Source of the DNA: an uncultured Streptococcus sp.
GTDB lineage: Bacteria > Bacillota > Bacilli > Lactobacillales > Streptococcaceae
Assembly (NCBI GenBank): GCA_934216185.1
Contig: CAKQBM010000074.1
Coordinates: 1-9,286, forward strand
Direction of reading: 5' to 3'
DNA length: 9,286 bases
Every line of letters starts with the position of its first letter. The stretch's first letter is position 1. The notes beneath the pieces are model-generated. The model was given only the letters and a program-made list of their open reading frames with translations. It was not told the origin of the DNA and made no database searches. The position numbers were made by a program, and so were the translations under genes. Shown one piece after another: positions 1 through 6,000 of this stretch.

Positions 1-224
1 TCTATAATTTGTCTGTCAGACCGAGTTTGTTTCGAATTATATTCAAGCACAGCCTGTCCGAAAATTTTATAATAAGCCTGTTTTATAGGTCGGTCTTCTA
101 TGATTTTAAAATAACCTTCGGGATCTATATGATCCTCCGAGTTGGTTATGTTGCGATTACGAATATTATGATCACGACTCATCTTTTTTCCAAAGTGAGC
201 TGAAATAGTATATGCATTGTCCAT
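1..224 (-). CDS. MobV/Pre-type relaxase, N-terminal fragment (runs off the left end)
   Basis: The ATG at 224 is preceded on the minus strand by AAGGAG at 231-236, and the frame stays open for 74 codons to the window edge. The fragment begins MDNAYTISAHFGKKMSRDHN and continues with IR at 21-22, giving an HNxR motif at residues 19-22. MobV relaxases such as MobM of pMV158 carry HNxR at almost the same place, with the histidine (H22) as the nicking residue. An acidic and His/Asp stretch (SEDHID) follows, reminiscent of the family's second conserved block. I also recall similar N-termini (YTISxxFGKK...HNIR) among Firmicutes proteins annotated as plasmid recombination enzymes. The role would be to nick and bind DNA at oriT for mobilization; the metal-binding HxDxxxP region lies outside the window. 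A matching oriT-like site 116 bp upstream strengthens the call. Whether the gene is intact beyond the window cannot be seen. Confidence 0.62.
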   Translation of the reverse strand, partial: MDNAYTISAHFGKKMSRDHNIRNRNITNSEDHIDPEGYFKIIEDRPIKQAYYKIFGQAVLEYNSKQTRSDRQII

Positions 225-312
225 AACTTTCTCCTTTATTTATTGATTATGTCTGATAAGTTGAAAATAAAAAAACAGATTATGACGAATTTTTTAGGGG
301 ATGATGGAGACA

Positions 313-449
313 GTCAGCAGAGTCTGACGCTGCTTATAACACAATATACATAATGACAGAGTCATTATTATTGTTGTCCTGCAGACGGCTAGGATTGCAT
401 CCTCTTTTTCCAAAATTATTTGGAAAAATTCACCTCTTTGTAGGCAAAG
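313..449. repeat. Cluster of five short inverted repeats around the candidate oriT
   Basis: Five consecutive small hairpins can be drawn: GTCAG/CTGAC (313-328), ATAATGAC/GTCATTAT (350-368), AGGAT/ATCCT (391-403), TTTTTCCAAA/TTTGGAAAAA (405-428, 10 bp with loop ATTA) and CTTTG/CAAAG (436-449). Such density is usual for oriT or rolling-circle single- or double-strand origins. The second hairpin belongs to the nick-like site; the others may be relaxase-binding sites, a replication origin remnant or regulatory structures of the mob promoter. No convincing -35/-10 pair for the relaxase gene was found here. Confidence 0.5.
331..368 (-). other. Candidate oriT (pMV158/MobV-like nick site with hairpin)
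   Basis: Read on the minus strand, a perfect 8-bp hairpin (ATAATGAC, loop TCT, GTCATTAT; 368-350) is followed by TATATTGTGTTATAAGC (348-332 plus flank). The core TATTGTG/TTA (346-337) differs by one base from the pMV158 nick sequence TAGTGTG/TTA. The hairpin lies 10 nt 5' of the predicted nick (between 340 and 339); in pMV158 a hairpin sits about 8 nt 5' of it. The site lies upstream of the relaxase-like gene and on the same strand, as in pMV158. The geometry and sequence are seen directly; function as a transfer origin is inferred. Confidence 0.62.
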
Positions 450-839
450 GTAAGTTATTTTTCTAAATCAAACTCGTTCTAAGGATGGTAAAATTAGGAT
501 AAATATAGCAATTTAAGATTAAATGCAAAACATTTCTGGTATTAATGATAAGAGAGCAGAGGATATCATTGGCTATAGTGAAACTCATGGTGGCTTCTAA
601 TCTGTAGAATATTTATAAAATATCTAAGGAATCAGAGGTAAGACTATAGAAAAAAAGATTGATTATAAAAAAATTTGTGAATTTTTATAGGTAACTTTAG
701 TAGATAGAATTACCCTTAACTAGGATAATGAAATCATATTATTAAAAATATGGAAAAATATCCGACTCTTAGAAATGACCGGTTCTCGGTGCAATGGTTC
801 GATTCCTTTTTAATCATACAACGCTAACCAAAAAATCAT

Positions 840-940
840 GTTTTCCCAGACTTTCCTTAACATATATACTCATTGGTATAGAAGTACGTATAGACTTAGT
901 AATTAATCACTTTACAACTTAGTTAGGAAATAGGGAAAAC
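840..940. repeat. Imperfect inverted repeat, about 20-nt arms, 60-nt centre
   Basis: The left arm (840-861) and right arm (922-940) pair over GTTTTCCC/GGGAAAAC (8 bp), then TTTCCT/AGGAAA (6 bp) and AAC/GTT (3 bp), interrupted by a 4/2-nt internal loop and one bulged T. The 60-nt centre is AT-rich and shows no reading frame. It could be a recombinase- or replication-protein-binding structure, a miniature inverted-repeat element or the ends of a small insertion. No obvious target-site duplication flanks it. Confidence 0.5.
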
Positions 941-984
941 ACAATTATGGTAATATTACTGGTGTTGATTTTTAAGTTTGTATG

Positions 985-1071
985 TCTCGCAGAAGTGGTA
1001 GCACTTGAATGGTAGCAGTTGTGTACGCGAGAAATCAGAAAAAGGCTTTTCTAAATAAGGTGCTCTTTTTT
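985..1071 (+). ncRNA. Possible structured RNA or leader (unidentified)
   Basis: TCTCGC (985-990) pairs with GCGAGA (1027-1032), closing a loop that contains a hairpin AAGTG-GTAG-CACTT (993-1006) and a near repeat GGTAGCACTTG / GGTAGCAGTTG (997-1007, 1011-1021). A second hairpin AGAAAA/TTTTCT (1037-1052) follows, then a run of six T (1066-1071). AGCAC (1000-1004) could alternatively pair with GTGCT (1060-1064) just before the T run, giving an attenuator-like choice. It lacks the UGGNACCGCG core of a T-box and I do not recognise a known riboswitch. No good promoter was seen upstream, so an RNA product is speculative. Confidence 0.25.
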
Positions 1072-1144
1072 GTGTTCAATTTAATGTTTATACTATATTA
1101 GAAACATCAAATTAACCCCGATTACAGAAGCTGTGTTTTAGTTT

Positions 1145-1173
1145 TTGAAACAATTATTATTCTATGATATACT
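1145..1173 (+). promoter_or_regulatory. Promoter of the DRGH nuclease gene
   Basis: TTGAAA (1145-1150) and TATACT (1168-1173) are separated by exactly 17 bp, and the -10 is preceded by TGA, an extended -10 motif. Transcription would start near 1180, leaving a leader of about 27 nt with AAGGGAGA as ribosome site before the ATG at 1207. No operator-like repeat overlaps it. Confidence 0.7.
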
Positions 1174-1206
1174 ATATGCGACTTTTTAGGATAAGGGAGA
1201 TTGGAC

Positions 1207-1773
1207 ATGTTAGAATGGAAATGTGATGGAAACTATTATAATGTAACAGAGTCAAAAGTAATAGATTCCTCAGTTTTAATAAAACCAAAATTTGAGGGTG
1301 ATTCTTTGAGGAAAGTGGTATTAAGAAAGTTTCCAAAAGATAATTATTTTGTAAGCTCATTGCAGAAAGTAGAGCATAATAAAAGACCAAAGATAGACGT
1401 GGGAAAAGATCGTGGACATCTAATTGCTGATAGTTTTCAAGGTTATCTACTCACTGAGTGTGAAATTGAAAGATACCAGGAAGAGGTGAACCAATTTTTT
1501 GGAAAAGGAAATAATGTGAATATAAAATCACAATCGCCTGAATCAAATAGAAATTCAGTTGAATATGCAGGGCAATTAAAGTTTGAGCAGATTATCATTG
1601 ACTTCTTGAAAAAATCAGACAATGGTGAAGTTTATTTTGAGATTGAAGAGACGACTATTGATGAAAAACTAGGTCGTCGTATCTTTATCAGTTTTTTAGA
1701 CTCCACTAAGGATGACATTCATGTTTTTATTCCGGAAGAGAGACAATCATTTGAAGATTCTATTTTCGACTAA
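1207..1773 (+). CDS. Stand-alone DRGH-type DNA/RNA non-specific endonuclease
   Basis: This 188-residue protein carries the hallmark DRGH (68-71, in GKDRGHLIADSF) of beta-beta-alpha-metal nucleases of the NucA/EndA type, where the histidine is the general base. It is followed by an Asn-rich block NIKSQSPESNRN (105-116) in the place where the family has its metal-binding Asn, then a helix ending in KFEQ (Glu127) and C-terminal beta strands closing with DIHVFIPE (170-177). The order matches the Endonuclea_NS_2-like fold and appears complete, with an extra helical insert of about 20 residues (83-102). The ATG at 1207 is preferred over an in-frame TTG at 1201 because AAGGGAG sits at proper distance only from the ATG. 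No signal peptide, membrane segment or secretion domain is visible, unlike the DNA-uptake nuclease EndA. It resembles the toxin tip of polymorphic or LXG toxins, so it may be an orphan toxin cassette, a defence nuclease or an element-borne enzyme. No immunity gene is recognisable next to it. Confidence 0.7.
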   Translation: MLEWKCDGNYYNVTESKVIDSSVLIKPKFEGDSLRKVVLRKFPKDNYFVSSLQKVEHNKRPKIDVGKDRGHLIADSFQGYLLTECEIERYQEEVNQFFGKGNNVNIKSQSPESNRNSVEYAGQLKFEQIIIDFLKKSDNGEVYFEIEETTIDEKLGRRIFISFLDSTKDDIHVFIPEERQSFEDSIFD

Positions 1774-2458
1774 ATAAGTAATGATGTAATGATTTAAAGG
1801 AATACAATCATCTAAAAGATATAGATTTTCTGGTCTAGACTTTATAGAAATTAAGCGTTGTAAGTTTAGAGAAGTAGGTGAGGGATTATAATTAAACTAA
1901 TAGTCTCTTAAATCGGCACAAGCAAATGATAAAATAGAATACAAAGAAAGCCTAGGAATAAATCGTTTCCAAGGCTTTTTAATTGTACGTAGGATATAGG
2001 GTTAAAAACATTTAGTATAATGCATTTCATTGTGATACTTTTGATTTGTAAATCGTTTAAATTTATTTTACTAAAGACGTATCATATGGAGAGAGTGAGA
2101 CTGTTGGTGAAAGAGATGAAGTCATCCATTGTAGGACCTAGAAAAATGATAGATTTTAAGTATTTTTATCAATTACGTTACAAGAATTAGTTTAATTGTT
2201 TAGAATGGGTTAGTTGAAACAGTAGTATTATTAAAAATCTATTCTCACGAATATGTGGGGTCAAAAACTTGAAATAATACCAAAGTTTTTGTGGGAATAT
2301 ATTGATATCTCTTTTTAAGTCAGTACACAAATGGATAATTTTAACTATAAAATTAACTTATGAAGATAAGATACAAATCTACAAACTTTTGAAACAAGGA
2401 TGCACTTTCGTATGGAATAAAAATCGTTTTGTAGATCACAATAATAAATAAAGAAAGC
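1774..2458. other. Gene-free AT-rich region after the nuclease gene
   Basis: No long frame is present. Short remnants can be read: a 31-codon start-less stretch at about 1797-1890 (KGIQSSKRYRFSGLDFIEIK and on) and a 34-codon ATG frame at 2086-2190 (MERVRLLVKEMKSSIVGPRK and on) without a ribosome site; neither is recognised. An immunity protein for the nuclease would be expected here if this were a toxin cassette, but none is evident. The nonamer AAATCGTTT occurs three times in the same orientation (1960, 2050, 2421). A terminator at 1947-1982 is listed separately. Confidence 0.5.
1947..1982 (+). terminator. Rho-independent terminator downstream of the nuclease gene
   Basis: AAAGCCT (1947-1953) pairs with AGGCTTT (1972-1978), and after an A/A mismatch GGAA (1955-1958) pairs with TTCC (1967-1970) around an 8-nt loop. 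The plus-strand side runs into five T (1976-1980). It lies about 175 nt after the nuclease stop, so the transcript would have a long 3' tail or carry a short unidentified product. Confidence 0.65.
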
Positions 2459-2499
2459 TAAAAGACTTATCTCTATCTTGAATAGAGATAAGTCTTTTA
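2459..2499. terminator. Perfect 18-bp hairpin, bidirectional terminator
   Basis: TAAAAGACTTATCTCTAT (2459-2476) is the exact reverse complement of 2482-2499, with a CTTGA loop. Both arms begin or end in A/T runs, so it can act in either direction. It is positioned about 50 nt after the stop of the minus-strand XRE regulator gene and would insulate that gene from the plus-strand region to its left. Confidence 0.75.
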
Positions 2500-2549
2500 C
2501 TTAAATTCTATTTTAACCTAAAGTAGTTGTTCAGTTCAAAAAGGTTCTG

Positions 2550-2876
2550 CTATTTTGTTTCAGTCATAATAGTATTGATAGCTTTGATTAATTTCTTTTG
2601 TTTATACGCAGGCAACGCTTTCAAATTATCAATAAGTTTTACCAAATCGCTATCTTCTTCTTTTAGTGTGACATCAAAGAAAGTGGGGATATCCACATCT
2701 AAAGCTTTCATAATTTTTTCAAGAGTTTTGATTTTTATATTAGGTTCTAGATTTTCAATTTTATAAACGTAATTTGTCCCTAATTCAGCTTTTTCTTCAA
2801 GCATTTCTTGAGTCATTCCCTCTTTTATTCGTAAGACTCTAATACGTTTACTGATATATTCTTGTAGATTTGACAT
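2550..2876 (-). CDS. XRE-family helix-turn-helix transcriptional regulator
   Basis: A 108-residue cytosolic protein whose first 62 residues form a Cro/CI-type (HTH_3) domain: ISKRIRVLRIKEGMTQEMLE, then EKAELGTNYVYKIENLEPN and IKTLEKIMKALDVDIPTFF. The recognition helix would lie around residues 31-42. The C-terminal 45 residues (DVTLKEEDSDLVKLIDNLKA and on) are charged and helical, probably for dimerization; no enzymatic or peptide-binding TPR domain is present. The ATG at 2876 is chosen because GAGG lies 6 nt upstream; the in-frame GTG at 2888 would itself lie over the ribosome site. It is transcribed divergently from the large surface-protein gene, and the shared gap carries several similar operator-like sites over both promoters. 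That predicts autoregulation and repression of the surface protein. The specific inducing signal is unknown. Confidence 0.85.
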   Translation of the reverse strand: MSNLQEYISKRIRVLRIKEGMTQEMLEEKAELGTNYVYKIENLEPNIKIKTLEKIMKALDVDIPTFFDVTLKEEDSDLVKLIDNLKALPAYKQKKLIKAINTIMTETK

Positions 2877-2879
2877 AAA

Positions 2880-2959
2880 CCACCTCACAGGGTTAATTTT
2901 ACAACCATAAAAGGTTGGTTATAACACCTCAAAAGGTCGAAAACAACTTTACAAGGTTG
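2880..2959. promoter_or_regulatory. Array of phased operator-like sites between the regulator and the surface-protein gene
   Basis: Three similar 16-bp sites are visible: CAACCATAAAAGGTTG (2902-2917), ACACCTCAAAAGGTCG (2924-2939) and CAACTTTACAAGGTTG (2944-2959). A weaker fourth, CCACCTCACAGGGTTA (2880-2895), overlaps the regulator's ribosome site. Starts are 22, 22 and 20 bp apart, about two helical turns, so bound proteins would line up on one face of the DNA. The first and third are partly palindromic (CAACC...GGTTG, CAAC...GTTG). The likely ligand is the adjacent XRE protein; this is inferred from position. Confidence 0.7.
2918..2946 (-). promoter_or_regulatory. Promoter of the XRE regulator gene
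   Basis: On the minus strand TTGTTT (2946-2941) and TATAAC (2923-2918) are 17 bp apart. The second operator-like site fills the spacer and the third touches the -35, fitting negative autoregulation. The leader to the ATG at 2876 is about 35 nt. Confidence 0.55.
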
Positions 2960-2976
2960 TTTTTAAGTTATATAAT
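2948..2976 (+). promoter_or_regulatory. Promoter of the LPXTG surface-protein gene
   Basis: TTTACA (2948-2953) and a consensus TATAAT (2971-2976) are separated by 17 bp. The -35 lies inside the third operator-like site (2944-2959) and is one base from the -35 of the divergent promoter, so both cannot easily be occupied by polymerase at once. A perfect palindrome TAATGTAAACATTA (2973-2986) overlaps the -10 and could be a second protein-binding site. The ribosome site AAAGGAG (about 3018-3024) precedes the ATG at 3036 by 11 nt. Confidence 0.75.
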
Positions 2977-3035
2977 GTAAACATTACAATATAGAAATTG
3001 TATAATTTTTGAAATTAAAAGGAGTTTCAACATTA

Positions 3036-6000
3036 ATGAAAAAGAAAGAGGCTATAAAGGCTTTAGCTACTGTCTCTACAGTGATTGCAGCGACAGGATT
3101 AACGTCTGTAGCGAATGCTAATCAACAAGAAGACCCAAAAACAGAAGTTGATGCCTTAAGTTCTAAAGTGACTGTTCAAGCTCTTAAAGAAGCTGAGAAC
3201 AAGCAAAGTGTAGCGGTACAAGCAGTAAACGCTCAACAAGATATAGTTAAGCAAGCCATCACTGAAGAAGAAAAAGCTGGAAAAACTGAAGCTAGGGCTA
3301 AGGAAGGTCTTGATGAAGCTCAAATCATCAAAGATAAAGCTACTCCTACTGAAATTGACAAAACTAAACAAAGTATTAGTGAAACAGAATCCGCAATCGA
3401 AAATCAAGACGTTCAACTTCAGAATACTCAAGCTGAGACTGCTAAAGCTCAAGATAAAGTTAACAAACAAACTGAAATTGTTAACAGTGATCAAACAAAA
3501 ATTACTACTCAAGAAACTAATGTAGCAAATGCTAAAACCAATGTAGAAACTGCTCAAAAAAATCTTGATGGTACAGGAGCTAAGGAAATCATCTCAGAAC
3601 GAGATAATGCTCAAACTGATTTGGCAACTAAAAAGGATGCTGAAGCTAATGCCAAAAGCAAGCTAGAAGAAGCACAGAAAGCTGATGCTGATAAAAAAGT
3701 TAAACTTGAACAAGCTGAAAAAGATGAAAAACTTCAAGCTAAAGCTGTTGAAGACACTTCTAAAACTTTGAGTGATGCTGAAGCTAAGTCTAAACAGACT
3801 AAAGAGCAACTCAATAATGCTAATATTGCTGTAACTAATGCTCAAGCAGCACTTAATGGTACAGGAGCTAAAGAAATCATCTCAGAGCGAGACAATGCTC
3901 AAACTGATTTGGCAACGAAAAAAGCTGCCGAAGCAGAGGCTGAAAGAAAGTTGAAAGAAGCTCAAAAAACTGATGCTGATAAAAAAGCTAAAATCCAAGC
4001 AGTGACAGAAACTTTGACAGCTCAACAAGATGTAGCTTTGAGAACTTCAACGGAATTGACAGCTGCTATAGCAATTGTGGCTGATGCTAAGTCTAAAAAA
4101 GAAGAAGCAGACAAAGCTGTAAAACGTTTGGAAGATAAACTAACTAGTTTAGAAAATCTTAGCACTATTGAAATTCCAGAAGAAGTTGCAAGTGCTTATC
4201 GAAACTTCTATGAAGATAAAACAGAAGCAAACAAAGATAAGCTCTTCGATGCTGTTCAAAATTGGTGGGATAACCGTGATTATAGCAAGGAAAACAACTA
4301 TCCTGTTGACGACACTGTAATCAACGATCTTAGTAATTTGACAAAAGAACAAATTGCTAACCTCTCACTTTATCAAGCAGGCTTGATTCAACAAGTGCGA
4401 AAAACTATCTGGGGTGATTCAGAAGTCCTTGTGACAGAAGATGTTGTTACAGCAATGAAGAATATCACAACTGCTTATTCGAACATGTCAAATCCTGATG
4501 GCGACCACCTTTTTAGTGCTCTAACTAATGATGGAACTGACACTACGCATTGGAAGGCAGAAAACCTTGGTTACATCAAAGCTAAACCAACTACAATGTC
4601 AGCTTTGTATAAAGGTATTTATAAATCTATAATCAATACTTTTGGTAGTGACTACAATCAGAATTATGCACATGTCATTACAACAGTTGGAGGAAAACCT
4701 GACTATAAAAAGGGTAAGGTTGTTCCAAATTATATTGGTGCTGCAACAAGCGTAACACCAGAAGGTCTTGGATTGATGCATGAAATTCATTTCAATCACA
4801 CTTCGTCAGATACTGATAAAATATTAGCTAATCCATTTGACTCTTCAGTTGTAAAAACTCAATTAGCTGACGCTAAAGCTGTTCAAACTTCTGCGGATAA
4901 TGCTAACAAAACAGCCCAAAACCGATTAACTACAGCATCAGTAGCAAATAAAGCAGCTGAGGATGCTGTATCTAACACAACAAAAACTTTGAACGCACTC
5001 AAAGCAATTGTTGACCTCACACCTGATGCCAAAGCTAAGTTGGATGAAGCTACTGAGGCACGTAAGAATGCAGAAAGTCAATTCAGTAACGCTCAAAAAG
5101 CAGTTGACAATCTTAACGCTGATGTTGCTACAAAAACTAAAGCTCTTGACAATGCGAAAGTAGCACAAGAAAAAGCCAACAACGCAAACAAAGTCTCTAA
5201 TGAAGAATTGAATTCTGCGCAGGCTAAAAATAAATTTGCTAATGAAGTACTCTCAGAAACTCGCAATAAAATTGCTTCACTTAGAGTAACTGCTGACCTC
5301 ACACCTGACGCTAAAGTCAAATTGGCTGAAGCGACTTCGGCGCATGATTTAGCTGAGCTAAGATTAGTCAAAGCTCAAAAAGCTGTTAATAATCTTAACT
5401 CAGATGTTGCAAGTAAGACTAAAGCTCTTGCGGATGCTAAAGCAACACTTCAAAATGAAGAAGCTAAATTGGAAGAACTTAAAGCTAAAAAAGCGAAAGA
5501 CGAGAAAGAACTTACTTATCTTCAATTACTAGTAAGCAACTCGAAAGCAAATGAAGTTCAATTTAAAGAAGAAATCAAGAATCTTCAAAATAAACTTCAA
5601 AAGACGAAAGACTACCTTAGCAAACTAGAAAATGCTGATAGTAATTTAGAAAAAGCTAAAGTTGCTTATAAACTAGCAGTAGAAAAACATAAAGAAGCTA
5701 AATCAATTCTTGATAAAGAAACTGAAAAACTTGAACAGTTGCTTATCAATAAACGTGATGCAGTAGCTCATTATGAAGCTGTAAAAGAAGCTTATATACA
5801 AGCTCAAGTAAAAGCTCAATATGAAGTCATTTCTCAACGAGGTGATGTTCCAATTCCTCTCCTTAATGAAAATGGCCAAATAGTAGGTTATAACTCTTCA
5901 TTTTCCCGAGATGTCAGAACTGCTGTTCGCACTATTACCGATAAAGTCGTTTCGAAACATGGCGTACCGATCTATCAAGCATCATTACCTGAAACCGGTG

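Larger units (their letters stand above)
450..1144. other. Gene-free AT-rich region with decayed coding fragments
   Basis: No open frame of believable length lies here on either strand. A short plus-strand frame from the ATG at about 522 reads MQNISGINDKRAEDIIGYSE, then THGGF and stop; weakly protein-like stretches continue past several stops to about 690. This looks like an unrecognised decayed gene. The segment also contains a long imperfect inverted repeat (840-940), a 10-bp palindrome (GTAATATTAC, 950-959) and a structured RNA-like stretch (985-1071), listed separately. It probably represents accessory DNA in decay between the mobilization region and the nuclease gene. Confidence 0.5.

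Noticed and set aside
9..203. Plus-strand 64-residue open frame at the left end
   Set aside because: It lies opposite the relaxase-like gene, has no ribosome site and no recognisable features; the minus strand has a good RBS and motif.
793..809. tRNA T-arm-like sequence (TTCGATT loop with partly pairing flanks)
   Set aside because: Only four of five stem pairs form, and no acceptor, D or anticodon arms can be drawn around it; probably chance or at most a tiny remnant.
950..959. TAATATTAC, identical to the geminivirus/circovirus origin nonamer
   Set aside because: It is part of a short AT-rich palindrome in a bacterial chromosome with no matching Rep gene; chance is far more likely.
985..1035. 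T-box leader
   Set aside because: The invariant UGGNACCGCG core and a downstream aminoacyl-tRNA synthetase or amino-acid gene are missing.
2291..2299. GTGGGAATA as an attL partner for the guaA end
   Set aside because: Only 9 bp match and there is no flanking similarity or neighbouring integrase.
1960..2429. Three copies of AAATCGTTT as an iteron or CRISPR-like array
   Set aside because: The spacing is irregular (90 and 371 bp) and flanks differ, so this is expected in AT-rich DNA.
2527..2766. Plus-strand 79-residue hydrophobic frame opposite the XRE gene
   Set aside because: It is antisense to a clear HTH protein and has no ribosome site.
5093..5371. Minus-strand 92-residue frame inside the surface-protein gene
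   Set aside because: It is a shadow of the Ala/Lys-rich repeats in the coding strand, without RBS.
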